Origin: Lentisphaeria bacterium
GTDB lineage: Bacteria > Verrucomicrobiota > Lentisphaeria > Victivallales > UBA1829
DNA length: 64,000 bases
Assembly: GCA_017456805.1 (NCBI GenBank)
Contig: JAFTIQ010000007.1
Coordinates: 1-64,000 of the forward strand
Reading direction: 5' to 3'
Shown: positions 51,172 through 61,423 of the stretch, piece after piece
How positions within the stretch are numbered: position 1 is the stretch's first letter
Layout of the letters: every line of letters begins with the position of its first letter
Position numbers and translations under genes: made by a program
The notes under the pieces: model-generated
Databases searched by the model: none
Seen by the model: only the letters and a program-made list of their open reading frames with translations
What the model was told of the DNA's origin: nothing

Positions 51172-53103
51172 TCAGATGTTGATAAACAGACAGGAACGCG
51201 GAGGCAGCACCTCCTGCAATTTTCCGGATTTTATTCTGACCGGCTCATCGGTCCAGAAATCAACAGCCGAACGTCCTGTAATTCCGTGAGCACTCAGATC
51301 AAATGTCAATTCACCCGGAACATCTTCCCAGTTGATCATCAGAATCCGATGATGATTTCCCACTTTCTGCAGCCAGTATTTTGGAACCTCCGATTCAAAA
51401 AGATCCAGCGGAATGGCAGTCTCTCCCCGCTCTGCCGCTACGGTCCGTCTTGCAAAATCCAAACCGGTTTCATTCAAACGGCTCATTCTGTCTGAGAAAT
51501 TGATCTGTCCGGCAGATGCAATCACCAAACTGAGCAGGACTTTGATCTGCTCCGAAGAAACATCGACAATCGGTTTCATTCCACCGTGATCTGTTATGGT
51601 ATCATCCGGCTGAATCACAATCATGAATGGAAGCAGGCGGTACATTTCAGGATCATTTGCGGTATCTGAACTTCGGCAAAGCGCAAAATCAGGATCGTTG
51701 ATCCATAACTTTTTGTTTGCCCAGTAACGGGATGCAATAGAAAGAGCATTGTGTTTGATATTTGACCATCTGGCAAGAACATCCCCGCCGATTCTGGCAC
51801 TGTCAACGAGATCGGCTCCGCCGTTGAACATATAATTGCATCCGAGAATTTCAGCTTTCCCCTGAACTGTATTGCGGATTCTTCCCACAAGCGAGTTCAT
51901 CAAATGTCCTTTCGGCACACTTTTATCTGTGAATTGTCTTGCCCTCATGACCGCATTCAGAAAATCCAGCTTGAAATAACGGAACCCATAACTGAGCAGA
52001 CGTTCAAATGTCTGATCAAGAAATTGTGCCGATTCTTTCGCCGTGGGATCAAGCACAAAGGCATATCTCCGCATACATTCCCAGCAAAGTGTCGGATTTC
52101 CGTTTACAGCTTTTGCCAGCATTTCCGGATGCTTTTGGGCAATGATCGAATGGGGTTCCGCAATCAGCGGAGCGACCCATAGCCCGGGTTCGAAGCCCCG
52201 CTTTTTGATCTGATCCGCAATATATTTCATCCCATGAGGGAAATGGCTGTTCGCCTCCCATTCGCCATAAGCATATTCCCAGCCGTCATCAATGATGATT
52301 TTCTTTACATGTTTTGAGAGAATCGGATCTGCGGCGATAAAGTCTGCATTTTCCAGAACATCGTCTTCCGTGATGGTCCAGCGGTAATAATCCCATGAGT
52401 TCCAACCGGATGTGACCGGCTCAGAGAAGTTTTTCTTCTCTGATTTGTTTTCATCCGCATACTGTTTCAGCATCGCAAAGCCCTGTCCGCTTTGCATCTG
52501 TAAAGGTTCCAGTTCGATTTCTTCTCCGGAATAAAATCTGACTTCTGCTCCGGCAGAAAAATTGGAAATTTCCCCCTTCTGAGCAGTCCCGGCAAAGGAA
52601 AGGAGGTGCTTGCATTTTAATGAAGTGGAAAACTGCGTCTGTATCCCGTCTTGGGAGATCGTACAGAGAAAATATCCCTGAAAATCGTTTTCCTGTTCAG
52701 AATCCAGTTTGTATGAGGAACAGCCGCTTCCGGAAAGACCTTGTGTGATCACATGCTCCGCAGAAATTGATATTTGATCAAAGTAGAACAGATCGATCTG
52801 TTGATCGTTGACTTGAGCCCGGGAGAATTTCAATTTCATCCGAAAGCCCCTGCCATATGACTGAACATGGAAAAGCAGTTTGCCTGATTCTGTTTCACAT
52901 TCTGTCAGAAATTCATTCTCCGCAGCTTGCAGTAATTTCCAATTCGTACAGGAAATTTGCTTCTGCTCAATTTTCAAAACAGGCGATGCATTTTTCAGAT
53001 GAAATGTATCTGTTTCAAGATTGTATTTCCCAGATGGAAGTCTGCAGGAGAAATAACAATCTCCATTTTTTAGTTGAATCACATTTTCCATTCTTTTTTC
53101 CAT
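51172..53103 (-). CDS. GH36-like alpha-galactosidase
   Basis: 643 aa. GH36/melibiase-type retaining alpha-glycosidase. N-terminal beta domain, then the TIM barrel with GWNSWDYYRW, KKIIIDDGWEYAYGEWEAN and GFEPGLWVAP. The nucleophile Asp is in RYFKLDFLNA (D380) and the probable acid/base Asp in SARIGGDV (D441; the sequence there is RIGGD where classical members have an R-x-D-x-G-like loop). The C-terminal beta domain ends LPPRSCLFINI. No signal peptide, so probably cytoplasmic. The start is uncertain between 53103 and 53091; neither has a strong binding site. Last gene of the operon. Confidence 0.83.
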   Translation of the reverse strand: MEKRMENVIQLKNGDCYFSCRLPSGKYNLETDTFHLKNASPVLKIEQKQISCTNWKLLQAAENEFLTECETESGKLLFHVQSYGRGFRMKLKFSRAQVNDQQIDLFYFDQISISAEHVITQGLSGSGCSSYKLDSEQENDFQGYFLCTISQDGIQTQFSTSLKCKHLLSFAGTAQKGEISNFSAGAEVRFYSGEEIELEPLQMQSGQGFAMLKQYADENKSEKKNFSEPVTSGWNSWDYYRWTITEDDVLENADFIAADPILSKHVKKIIIDDGWEYAYGEWEANSHFPHGMKYIADQIKKRGFEPGLWVAPLIAEPHSIIAQKHPEMLAKAVNGNPTLCWECMRRYAFVLDPTAKESAQFLDQTFERLLSYGFRYFKLDFLNAVMRARQFTDKSVPKGHLMNSLVGRIRNTVQGKAEILGCNYMFNGGADLVDSARIGGDVLARWSNIKHNALSIASRYWANKKLWINDPDFALCRSSDTANDPEMYRLLPFMIVIQPDDTITDHGGMKPIVDVSSEQIKVLLSLVIASAGQINFSDRMSRLNETGLDFARRTVAAERGETAIPLDLFESEVPKYWLQKVGNHHRILMINWEDVPGELTFDLSAHGITGRSAVDFWTDEPVRIKSGKLQEVLPPRSCLFINI

Positions 53104-53151
53104 TTTTCTTGCAGCCTGCACGATATTCGTTTGCAGGGCAGGGGGGCTTTT

Positions 53152-55179
53152 TTACAGCCAATCCGGAATGGGAGACTTTCCGACCGGATGATCCGTTAAT
53201 TTGAACTTTAACGTTCCGCCCTGTTCCAGTTCTTTCAATGAGATCCAGGGCTCTTTGAAAGAAACTCCATTGAACTCATATTCTGACGGATAGATGGAAC
53301 TCTTGCTTTCGCGTTCCACTTCAATTTTCAATGTCCCTTGGGACAGCTCGATCTCAGCCCGCTCAACTGAGGGGGAGCCCAGCAGATAGTAAGCTGTTCC
53401 GGTGTAAGGATAAATCCCCAGAACACACCACACATACCAGGAACTCAATCCGCCCGAGTCATTATTGCCCGGACAACCGCCATCGCCTTCGCAGAACCGG
53501 CAGCGTCGAATCAGATCACACACTTCCGCCAATCTGTCGCTGCGGCCTGTCCACAAATAACAATAGGGGGTTTCCATATCGGATTCATTATTCATTCCTT
53601 CAAACCGGTTATCAATGGCGAGCCGTTCCTCCGGTTCTGTTTCCGGTGGACAATCCGCACCGAAAAAGCGATCCAGCAGAGCATTGAATTTTTCCACTCC
53701 GCCAGCCAGAGCGATCCGCTCTTTCATTTGAGTATGCGGACGGAACGAATAATTCCAATGAGTCCCTTCATAATAGACGGCATCTTCGATCATAAGACCG
53801 GTTTTCGGATCGTAAGCCGTTTTCCAAATTTCACTATCTTTGTACAATTGAGCGGAATATTCTTCATCGCCACAGCTTTTTGCAGCATCTGCGGCAGCCC
53901 GCAGCGCACCTGCCATATCCAAACGATGAGTCGGCGACTTGTCGGAAATATCCGCATGGCTGAATTCCGCAGACAAGGCTTTTTTGAACCGGGCATAATC
54001 TTTGATATACCCGCGATTGAATGCGTCGCAAAGAGTATAAACCACAAGCGAAGTTGCCTGATTATCAATGTAATGATAGTCTGTGATCATCATATAGTTG
54101 TTCGGGAAAAATCCGAGTTTTTCAATGGTGTTCATCATGGAATCCGCGATTTTTTCGCCCATATCCGGACAGACAGCCATCACAAGGGGCAGTTCTGAAC
54201 GGTAAAGATCCCACATTGTCTGAAAATCGGTAATTTCACTGCCTGCATCAACGGGTTTGATCAGCGAGTGGTAAAGCGCACTGTAAAAGATCCTGGAATC
54301 TGAATCGTTGGAAAAATCAGCTCTGATTCTGCTCAACCGTTTTTCCCATTCAGCTTCAGCGAGAGCCCGGGCTTCATCGAATCCGAGTTCAACTGCTTCC
54401 TGAAGTCGTTTTTCCGCATCTTCAACACTTGTCAGAGAACATGCCAAAACCGTTTCAGCTTCTGTTCCTTCCAATTGAATTTCGAGCAAATGTTCCTCTT
54501 GTTTTTCAGAAACAATTCTGCCTGAGAATGTTACGGCATAAAAGAGTTTCACTCCGTTGCCGGTAACAGAACCTTTCCAAACACCATTCTGCGATTTTTC
54601 CAGAGAGAAATTTTCGATAAATTCCAGTTTGAGCTTCCCGAGAAGATCTTCCCCAAGCCCAAGCTGTTTGACATCCAGTCGGATTTTGGCATTTTCAGAG
54701 CTGAAATGATATCGGTGATACGCCGCAAATTTTCCTGTTGTCAATTCAAAATCAACGCCGTAATCGCGCATTGTTCCGGCATAATATCCGGGATGCGCCT
54801 GTTCCTTTACCAAAGCGGATTGCTGAGAAAGATCCGCTGCTCCGATCGCCGGAGTTATGAGAAAATAGTTGTAAAAATATCTGAGGAATCCGGTCCCGCT
54901 GGTGTGAAAATGCGTAATTCCTTTTGTATATTTTTTATCATACGCCAGCGGGGCAGGGCCGCAATAGGAAACCCCGTTATTGCCATAACCGCAGGAATAT
55001 GCCCCGGAATAAGGGACTGCTGAGATCCATCCGAAGGGATGGAGGGCTCCCGGATGAGTATTTCCGGTTTGAGCTTTGAGCCAATTCCAGTTTCGAGCCA
55101 TTCCTTCTGCCGCGGGAGAAGTTGTTGCCGCATTTCCCCAAAATGGATCGGCGAGTTTTAAAACATCATTTCTTTTCAT
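53152..55179 (-). CDS. GH92-like alpha-mannosidase-type protein
   Basis: 675 aa. GH92 exo-alpha-mannosidases are Ca-dependent inverting enzymes acting on N-glycans. Family elements: ADPFWGN then THPGALHPFGW at the N-terminus, MWDLYRSELPL, VYYEGTHWNYSFRPH (Glu 471, position of the general acid), and GNNDSGGLSSWYVWCVLGIYP near 571-591. The usual GNEDCGQMS reads GNNDSGGLS: the first Glu is Asn, while the Asp (D574) is kept. The N-terminal domain is shorter than usual and there is no signal peptide. It may be active on another linkage. AGGAAC precedes the ATG. Confidence 0.83.
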   Translation of the reverse strand: MKRNDVLKLADPFWGNAATTSPAAEGMARNWNWLKAQTGNTHPGALHPFGWISAVPYSGAYSCGYGNNGVSYCGPAPLAYDKKYTKGITHFHTSGTGFLRYFYNYFLITPAIGAADLSQQSALVKEQAHPGYYAGTMRDYGVDFELTTGKFAAYHRYHFSSENAKIRLDVKQLGLGEDLLGKLKLEFIENFSLEKSQNGVWKGSVTGNGVKLFYAVTFSGRIVSEKQEEHLLEIQLEGTEAETVLACSLTSVEDAEKRLQEAVELGFDEARALAEAEWEKRLSRIRADFSNDSDSRIFYSALYHSLIKPVDAGSEITDFQTMWDLYRSELPLVMAVCPDMGEKIADSMMNTIEKLGFFPNNYMMITDYHYIDNQATSLVVYTLCDAFNRGYIKDYARFKKALSAEFSHADISDKSPTHRLDMAGALRAAADAAKSCGDEEYSAQLYKDSEIWKTAYDPKTGLMIEDAVYYEGTHWNYSFRPHTQMKERIALAGGVEKFNALLDRFFGADCPPETEPEERLAIDNRFEGMNNESDMETPYCYLWTGRSDRLAEVCDLIRRCRFCEGDGGCPGNNDSGGLSSWYVWCVLGIYPYTGTAYYLLGSPSVERAEIELSQGTLKIEVERESKSSIYPSEYEFNGVSFKEPWISLKELEQGGTLKFKLTDHPVGKSPIPDWL

Positions 55180-55191
55180 ACCAAGTTCCTG

Positions 55192-55992
55192 TTATTCAAA
55201 GTATTTCTTAACAGAGTCCGTCGCCCAGACATCGTACTGATTATATCTTCCATCCTGATTGACATATTGAAAAGAGTTGAGTTCCACATGACCGTCTGCC
55301 ATAAGCTGATTCTGTCCATTGGAATGTGCTGCATACGTTCCAAGGTCAACTCCGTTTTCCGCAGATGCTGCCCATCCATCCGCTTCTTTCCATGCCATAT
55401 TCGTGGAAGTTCTTTCTTTCCATCCGTCCCAGAAAACCATTGCATTAGAAACATTTTTCGTAATTCCATTGATTTTCTTAACGACTTTTCCCATTGTCGG
55501 CCACCAGGTGTTATCCGTGGAACCAAGCCATGAATTGTAAGTGTAATCTCGAATATATGCGACACCGTCAGAGACAGCAGAAAGTGTCATATGGAGATTT
55601 GCACTGGGACAGGTAGCCACGGGAGAATAGAAAACTTTACTGTTGGAGTTGTAGTTCAAGAACGGACCTTGAACTTCTCTGTAACCGATACCGAGTCCAT
55701 CGCCGCGGACTGCAATGATACTTCCGATGCCGTAGCCCTCTTCGATCCCTTTCGGCAGAACATAGTCATCATTTTCCAGCGCATACTGAGCCCATCCCAA
55801 ACCGATTTGTTTCAGATTGGACTGACAATTGCTGGCTCGTGCTTTTTCTCTTGCAGCGTTCAGAGCCGGCAGCAGCATTCCAGCAAGAATTGCAATGATC
55901 GCAATTACCACAAGCAATTCAATAAGAGTGAATTGTTTGATTGAATGATTGCTTTTTGAGTTCCATGCTGTGTTTTCTTTTTGAGTTTTCAT
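55192..55992 (-). CDS. Type II pseudopilin-like protein (prepilin N-terminal domain)
   Basis: 266 aa. After a 20-residue leader the prepilin site and helix [19 protein letters not shown] (Glu at +5), then [20 protein letters not shown], and a globular domain that ends [12 protein letters not shown], a DGH motif like that of the pseudopilin at 9538. Anchored in the membrane after processing. Between DUF4838 and GH92 in one operon; GGAG precedes the ATG. Confidence 0.9.
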   Translation of the reverse strand: MKTQKENTAWNSKSNHSIKQFTLIELLVVIAIIAILAGMLLPALNAAREKARASNCQSNLKQIGLGWAQYALENDDYVLPKGIEEGYGIGSIIAVRGDGLGIGYREVQGPFLNYNSNSKVFYSPVATCPSANLHMTLSAVSDGVAYIRDYTYNSWLGSTDNTWWPTMGKVVKKINGITKNVSNAMVFWDGWKERTSTNMAWKEADGWAASAENGVDLGTYAAHSNGQNQLMADGHVELNSFQYVNQDGRYNQYDVWATDSVKKYFE

Positions 55993-56012
55993 TTTATATT
56001 CTCCTCTCAGGG

Positions 56013-58313
56013 TTATTTCTGTTTGACAAAGATGACGCGGTCAACATAAGCCGCATTTTCCTTTTTAGAACCTTTTACATAAGCGGGTCCGGTCAATTTG
56101 ACTGATACATAAACATCATAGACAGAACCGACTTCGGATGGATGCCAAAGGTTGGAGATCAAACGTGTCAGTCCCATTCGCCAGGTGGCATGTCCCCACA
56201 TTTGATAAGCGGGAGTAGTTTCCGGCATGGTATATTTCCCGATTTTGATCAGATGATATTTTTCATCCTGCGCGACTTCTTCCGGGGAAAGAACTTTTCT
56301 CATGATGATTTTTTTCTGATTCTGATCATACAGCCCGAATTCCATTGGAACTTTATCATGGTTTTTATTGTGTCCGGGAAGATTCCCCTGAAAAAGTGCG
56401 CGTCCGAGAACCGCATCCGTATCTTTGACAGAATCCATCGGAGCATGGATCGCGGCAAAGAACTGTATAAATTCTTTTCCGGAGAATTCTTCCGGTACAG
56501 CAATATCGTATCTGAGACTGTTGATGGCATCAAGTGTTGTCTGAAGTTTTTCAAGACCGACTTTGTTGTAATGCTTGCTGAATGGACGGGGCTGGTAACG
56601 TTCCCACGCGATCTTTACATTCTTTTCCAATCTGTCGCAAATCATTTTGCGCGATTGATAAAGTTTTGAACCGCAGCGGTCCCAGAGGTTGAGCAAAGCA
56701 AAATCCACGGGGATCCGTTCGATTGCGATCCGTTTCAGAATCGTTTCATTCCCGGCGGCAAGACGTTCTGCCTCAGAAAGATTTTTTTCAATTTGCCGGA
56801 AAAAGTCCGGTGTAATAAAACTGCGTGCGTAGATTGGATATTTGCAGATTCGCTCCGGATAAGAATCCAGTGTTTTTTTCAGAAAATCTGCATAAGCTGT
56901 CATCGCCGGAGCAGCGGGACCGTACTGATGAGCAAAAAATTCCCGGATCAGCTTTTTATCATCAAGTGATGGATCATCCATCATTTTGGCTGTGAGGTAG
57001 ATATGAAGATCATGAAATGCCCGCGGACAATAATAACCTCTGCAGTATTCAGATTCCACAAAGATTCGTTCTGCTCCGATTTTCTGATAAAAACGGATAT
57101 CCTCCGCAATATTCCAAAAGCGAGCCTGCGGCCAGGGGAAGGCTTCTGTCATGTGATACAATCTGTGATATGCCCAGATCGCTTTTCTTTTTGCAATATT
57201 GTTCCAGGATTCGTAGATTTTCCGCTGCATGTGACTTAGCGGGTGGGAAATTGGACGGAGTAGATCATACCAGTGATTCGTTCTTCCGATCAAAGCAAAC
57301 TGGATGATCACATTTTCTCTCGGAACGATTCCTTTGGGAGGCTTTTCTGTTTTTACATAGGCGAATGTTTCAAACAGGACATCCGGATATGCCGATGCAA
57401 TATCATTGACAAAATCAAGCAATGCTCCGGAAAGAGCTCCATATTTCTGTTCCAGTTTTTTACAGCCGGAACATTCACAAAATTGGGAATTGTCATTCTG
57501 AGAAAGATTGATCACCTGCGCCATACTTTTTTCAGAAATGCCTAATTTTCGCGCTAAAGCCCGCCGTTCTTCGATTTTACGTCCGACTTCTTTTTTCACA
57601 AGTTCACGGAATTCTCTGTTGGAAAAACAAATCTGTCCTGGTCCCATGCCGCTGGTCGCACGGATCCGGTTCCCGGCGGAATCAATGGGAAGCATATCCT
57701 TCCGGTTTTCCGGAACCAGTTTTGTGTAATGCCAGAACGTATGGCAACCGTCAATGATCGGTGAGGTGTGAAGATCATCCGGAAAATTGTGGTCTGCAGA
57801 CGTAACACATTTCAGAAAAGAATGAAAAAAATCATTGTCTTTTCCATATTCCACATCGCTGTATATCCTTCTCTGAATGGAGAACGCCGGTTTTCTGCGG
57901 AACTCTTTTCCATCCGGAACAGAAATCTTTTTTGCCGCCGGGATAACAAAATCATTCTTTGTATAGTAACGGACTCCGGCAAATTTTTCCAGAAATTCAC
58001 AACACCCATAGTAAAGCCCTCTGGGATTTCCCCCGGAAATAATAAGATCGTTCCCCTGTACTTTGATGATCCATTCTTCATCATCCAGAGTATTATCAGC
58101 AGAAAGAATAATATTTTTATCAGTGCTGCCGGAGATTAATTTCCTGCCGAAGATTTTTTCCAAATGCGTACTCAAAACCTGAACGGCATCATGATCGACT
58201 TTCCCGCGCAGACCTTTTGTTTGAATGGAATAGTCTGCAGTAATATCAAGCGCAGAAAGTGTCGAAACACACCCCAGTATTACTGTTGTAAGAAATAGTG
58301 TTGCTCTTTTCAT
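56013..58313 (-). CDS. Secreted DUF4838-type protein
   Basis: 766 aa. Signal peptide [23 protein letters not shown]20-like N-domain ([50 protein letters not shown]), then a DUF4838 barrel-like region ([47 protein letters not shown]). The CECSGC Cys motif parallels CQCDKC in the protein at 15805, but the duplicated C-terminal modules of that protein are missing. GGAGG precedes the ATG at 58313; the upstream 29 codons are leader. First gene of the AraC-linked GH36/GH92 operon. Confidence 0.85.
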   Translation of the reverse strand: MKRATLFLTTVILGCVSTLSALDITADYSIQTKGLRGKVDHDAVQVLSTHLEKIFGRKLISGSTDKNIILSADNTLDDEEWIIKVQGNDLIISGGNPRGLYYGCCEFLEKFAGVRYYTKNDFVIPAAKKISVPDGKEFRRKPAFSIQRRIYSDVEYGKDNDFFHSFLKCVTSADHNFPDDLHTSPIIDGCHTFWHYTKLVPENRKDMLPIDSAGNRIRATSGMGPGQICFSNREFRELVKKEVGRKIEERRALARKLGISEKSMAQVINLSQNDNSQFCECSGCKKLEQKYGALSGALLDFVNDIASAYPDVLFETFAYVKTEKPPKGIVPRENVIIQFALIGRTNHWYDLLRPISHPLSHMQRKIYESWNNIAKRKAIWAYHRLYHMTEAFPWPQARFWNIAEDIRFYQKIGAERIFVESEYCRGYYCPRAFHDLHIYLTAKMMDDPSLDDKKLIREFFAHQYGPAAPAMTAYADFLKKTLDSYPERICKYPIYARSFITPDFFRQIEKNLSEAERLAAGNETILKRIAIERIPVDFALLNLWDRCGSKLYQSRKMICDRLEKNVKIAWERYQPRPFSKHYNKVGLEKLQTTLDAINSLRYDIAVPEEFSGKEFIQFFAAIHAPMDSVKDTDAVLGRALFQGNLPGHNKNHDKVPMEFGLYDQNQKKIIMRKVLSPEEVAQDEKYHLIKIGKYTMPETTPAYQMWGHATWRMGLTRLISNLWHPSEVGSVYDVYVSVKLTGPAYVKGSKKENAAYVDRVIFVKQK

Positions 58314-58389
58314 TTTATTTATCCTCCTTCTTATAAAATTATTTTTTTCTATCTTTACATATATATCTATATTTTTTCTTTGCAATGGA

Positions 58390-58417
58390 TTGAAAAACAA
58401 AAAATGTATGTTATATT
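58390..58417 (+). promoter_or_regulatory. Probable promoter of the second AraC-family gene
   Basis: TTGAAA (58390-58395), 16 bp, TATATT (58412-58417) followed by ATC. The start codon is 26 bp downstream. Confidence 0.5.
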
Positions 58418-58443
58418 ATCAAAAATGTTAGGAAATAGATGAT

Positions 58444-59349
58444 ATGAAAAACAATATAAAAAGATTTAAAAAATATGTAAATTCTTCAAGCCAGGATAAT
58501 CCAAATTCAACTCTGGACGGCTATAATTACAAAGAATACCCGAATCATGATTTTTGCTATATTTCTAATAATGAAAATGTTTTTCCAATTTTTGTAAATT
58601 TCTTCGGATATGATACATGGCATAAAGAATGTTTGCGGAGACGAACATTTTCTGATACTTTTTCGGTTGAATATGTCCAAAAAGGTGTTTTTCTATTTCA
58701 ACAGAATAACATCAAAATGAGAGTGAATCCCGGAGAAATCTTTTTTGTTCATCTGGATCAGACAAATTCAATGCAATGCGAAACTCTTTATGCGACAAAA
58801 AAGGTTGTGAACATGAAAGGTCCGCTATTGCGGGTGCTTCTGGAAACGCTTGGATTGGATCGTATCAACATGATTGTCCCGAAAAATCGTGCCCGCATTG
58901 ATGAAATCTTTGACAAACTTTTTACTCTTTGTGAAAAAACGCCAATTATCAGCCAGCAGGAAATCAGTATTCTTTGTTATACTCTTCTTGTTGAACTTGC
59001 AGATCAGGCTTCTGTTCAACAGTATCCGGAGGAATTGCTGCGAGCCTTGGAATACATCCAGAGTCGCGTGAAAGAGAGTCTTTCGTTGGAAGCCCTTGCG
59101 CAATATTCTGGAGTCAGCCGAGCCTCATTGCACCGTTATTTCCGGAAATATCTGAATACATCGCCCATAAACTATTATCTTAATCAAAAGCTTGCACGGG
59201 CAAAAATACTGTTGGAAAACCATTTATATTCCATCAAAGAAGTTGCAGTTATGTTAAATTATGCTTCTCCTCAATACTTTGCATCAGAATTCAAGAAGCG
59301 ATATGGTTTTTCTCCCAAGAACTGCAAACGCGGCGGTGCGCAATATTAG
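58444..59349 (+). CDS. AraC family transcriptional regulator
   Basis: 301 aa. Cupin-type sensing domain (FSVEYVQKGVFLFQQN, MRVNPGEIFFVHLDQT) and a C-terminal two-part helix-turn-helix (LEALAQYSGVSRASLHRYFR, IKEVAVMLNYASPQYFASEF, GFSPKNCKR). AGGAAA precedes the ATG. Divergent from the DUF4838/pseudopilin/GH92/GH36 operon and probably its activator. Its gene is more AT-rich and uses more ATA, TTA and AAA than its neighbours. Confidence 0.92.
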   Translation: MKNNIKRFKKYVNSSSQDNPNSTLDGYNYKEYPNHDFCYISNNENVFPIFVNFFGYDTWHKECLRRRTFSDTFSVEYVQKGVFLFQQNNIKMRVNPGEIFFVHLDQTNSMQCETLYATKKVVNMKGPLLRVLLETLGLDRINMIVPKNRARIDEIFDKLFTLCEKTPIISQQEISILCYTLLVELADQASVQQYPEELLRALEYIQSRVKESLSLEALAQYSGVSRASLHRYFRKYLNTSPINYYLNQKLARAKILLENHLYSIKEVAVMLNYASPQYFASEFKKRYGFSPKNCKRGGAQY

Positions 59350-59354
59350 GGCAG

Positions 59355-59390
59355 GGGGGCTGTCCTGTTCAAACAGCCCCCGTTTAATTT
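59355..59390 (+). terminator. Intrinsic terminator after the AraC gene
   Basis: Perfect stem GGGGGCTGT (59355-59363) with ACAGCCCCC (59373-59381), then GTTTAATTT. It also contains one of the GGGCAGGG octamers. Confidence 0.75.
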
Positions 59391-60306
59391 ACTTCGCCAG
59401 ATTTTTGAAGTATTCAATGGTGGCATCCATACCTTCATTGAAGTCGTACTTGTGAACAAATCCGGTGCTCTTCAGCTTGTCAATGGCAGCCATGGAGTGC
59501 TTGACATCGCCGGGACGTTCAGGCAGATAGACAACTTTGGAGGTGGAATTAACCTTTTCTTTGATCCGTTTCACCAGATCATTGATGGTGATCTTTCCGC
59601 CGTATGCAATATTGTAAACGCCTGTGAAATCGTGAGTTGCCATGAAAACGTTGGCTTCTACAATGTCTTTGACATAGATAAAATCACGGGTCTGTTCTCC
59701 ATCGCCGAAGATCGTAATATCTTCACCGGCAACAGCTTTTGCTGTAAAAATCGGAATCGCCGCCGCGTACGCGCTCTTGGGATCCTGGCGGGGACCGAAC
59801 ACATTGAAGTAACGCAGACAGGCTGTCTGGAGACGTCCAGTCTGGGTGAACATATTACAATAATATTCGCCATCAAGCTTGGTGATCGCATAGGGACTCT
59901 TCGGTTCCGGGATCATAACTTCCCGCTTCGGCATTTCCGGATTGTCGCCATAGATCGCCGCGCTGGTGCTGAAGCAGAGCTTTTTCACTTTCGCTTCTGC
60001 AGCTTCTTCCAGAACATTGATCATGCCGGTGTTGTTGATTTTGATACATTCGGTAATGTTAAACATGGATTCCGGGACGCTGATCATTGCGGCAAGGTGA
60101 AAAACATAGTCCACGCCCTGCATTGCTTCTTTGACCGCTGCCCGGTCGCAAATATCGCCTTCGATGAATTTGACATCCAGTCCGTCGAGGTTTTTCTTGT
60201 AGCCGGAACGGAGGTTATCAAGGACGACAACTTCCGCTTTTCCCTGCCAATATTCTGCGATGTGACTGCCGATAAATCCGGCTCCGCCTGTGATCAAAAC
60301 TCTCAT
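59389..60306 (-). CDS. NAD-dependent UDP-sugar 4-epimerase (GalE/WbpP-like)
   Basis: 305-aa extended SDR. NAD motif ITGGAGFIGSHIAEY, VFHLAAMISVPESM, catalytic Ser in FSTSAAIYGDNPE and YxxxK in SPYAITKLDGEYY, and RYFNVFGPRQDP. The ISVPESM and GDNPE contexts recall epimerases acting on UDP-GlcNAc/GalNAc (WbpP) as well as UDP-Glc/Gal. AAGGAG precedes the ATG, which overlaps the kinase stop. Last gene of the nucleotidyltransferase-kinase-epimerase operon; it would interconvert the UDP-sugar made there. Confidence 0.9.
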   Translation of the reverse strand: MRVLITGGAGFIGSHIAEYWQGKAEVVVLDNLRSGYKKNLDGLDVKFIEGDICDRAAVKEAMQGVDYVFHLAAMISVPESMFNITECIKINNTGMINVLEEAAEAKVKKLCFSTSAAIYGDNPEMPKREVMIPEPKSPYAITKLDGEYYCNMFTQTGRLQTACLRYFNVFGPRQDPKSAYAAAIPIFTAKAVAGEDITIFGDGEQTRDFIYVKDIVEANVFMATHDFTGVYNIAYGGKITINDLVKRIKEKVNSTSKVVYLPERPGDVKHSMAAIDKLKSTGFVHKYDFNEGMDATIEYFKNLAK

Positions 60307-61412
60307 GCTTTATACTCCTTTGCTGTTTCTTTGACTTTCATTTTCATTGCATCCATTTGTTCTTCAATGGATTCCACAAGTTTAAACTGGGTGTGACAAC
60401 GGTCAATATTGTGATTGTTGCGATGTGTTTTGAAGTAAATATCCCCATCCAGATAATCTGTCAGGAAGCGGATCCCGATTTCCATGGTGATCAGTTTTCC
60501 GGCAAAGGGAAGGTATTCCAGTTCCACCTCGTTCAGGAAGCCGTTTCCGCCAGCCAGATAACCGCGGAGCAGGGCTTCAAACATGTTGAAACGCATAGTA
60601 ACTTTGCTGAGATCCGGTTCATCTTCCAGGGCAGGGGAGGTGCCGGTCCGGATCATGTCGCCGAAGTCATAATGGGCAAGTCCTGGCATAACGGTGTCAA
60701 GGTCGATCACGCAAATGCCTTCTCCGGAGAAATCATCGATCAGAACGTTGTTGAGCTTCGTATCGTTGTGAGTGATCCGTTCCGGAATAAGTCCCTGATT
60801 ATGAAGATCAAGCAAAATTCCGCAATCATCACGGCGGGCCATAACGAAGTCGATTTCTTTCTGGACATTCTTCACCCGGTCGAATTTATCAAGTTTGATG
60901 CTTTCTTCCAGATTTGCGAGGCGTTTCGGGGTATTGTGGAAATCCGGAATCGTCTCATTGAGTCGTCCGCCGGCAATATCAACCAGTTCGCCCTGGAATT
61001 TACCGAAAGCTCTGGCAGCTTCAAACGCCTGTTTTTCCGTTTCCAGAACGTCATAGGTACGGCAGTTTTCCACAAAAACATAACAGCGCCAGAAATTTCC
61101 ATCCGGATCCTGATAGCAGTTTTTCCCATCGATAGAGCGGATTACGCGCAGAGTTTTTCTGCTTCCGCCGGCTTTCCCAAGGTTCTTTTTGGAAAGATGC
61201 GCAGTCACACGCTCTACATTGTCCATAAGGGCAGGGGGATTCTTGAAAACATTGTGGTTGATCCGCTGAACCGTGTAATGAACTACCGTTCCGCCCTGAT
61301 CGAATGCCACCTGATAGGTATCGTTGATGTGCCCTGTTCCAAAGGGAACTCCGATGATGAAATCCCCGTACAATGGGAAATGAGAACAGATTTCTCTCAA
61401 ATTATGTTTCAT
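60303..61412 (-). CDS. NahK-like N-acetylhexosamine/sugar 1-kinase, second paralogue
   Basis: 369 aa, APH fold. RITHNDTKLNNVLIDD and CVIDLDTVMPG give the catalytic His-Asp, Asn and metal Asp; TGHINDTYQV is the nucleotide loop. It resembles the protein at 41118 along its whole length, including YVQRINHNVFK-like, FHNTPKRL and ITMEIGIRFLTDYLDGD segments. GGAGG precedes the ATG. It sits between a sugar nucleotidyltransferase and an epimerase, so it probably supplies the sugar 1-phosphate for the transferase, as in the Lnp/galacto-N-biose pathway. Confidence 0.87.
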   Translation of the reverse strand: MKHNLREICSHFPLYGDFIIGVPFGTGHINDTYQVAFDQGGTVVHYTVQRINHNVFKNPPALMDNVERVTAHLSKKNLGKAGGSRKTLRVIRSIDGKNCYQDPDGNFWRCYVFVENCRTYDVLETEKQAFEAARAFGKFQGELVDIAGGRLNETIPDFHNTPKRLANLEESIKLDKFDRVKNVQKEIDFVMARRDDCGILLDLHNQGLIPERITHNDTKLNNVLIDDFSGEGICVIDLDTVMPGLAHYDFGDMIRTGTSPALEDEPDLSKVTMRFNMFEALLRGYLAGGNGFLNEVELEYLPFAGKLITMEIGIRFLTDYLDGDIYFKTHRNNHNIDRCHTQFKLVESIEEQMDAMKMKVKETAKEYKA

Positions 61413-61423
61413 GTTTCCTCCTC

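Larger units (their letters stand above)
2000..61236 (+). repeat. Dispersed polar octamer GGGCAGGG (18 copies on + strand)
   Basis: Copies start at about 2000, 4788, 9320, 14893, 15964, 18289, 23454, 25799, 33254, 39163, 39658, 41420, 49162, 53136, 54951, 59349, 60629 and 61229. I found the complement only once, at 63414. Ten copies have a ninth G. They occur in minus-strand genes, in plus-strand genes (33254, 49162) and between genes (53136, 59349), so codon use alone does not explain the polarity. Counting was by eye. Confidence 0.7.

Noticed and set aside
52170..52210. tRNA T-loop-like GGTTCGAA
   Set aside because: Inside the GH36 coding sequence; no cloverleaf can be built around it.
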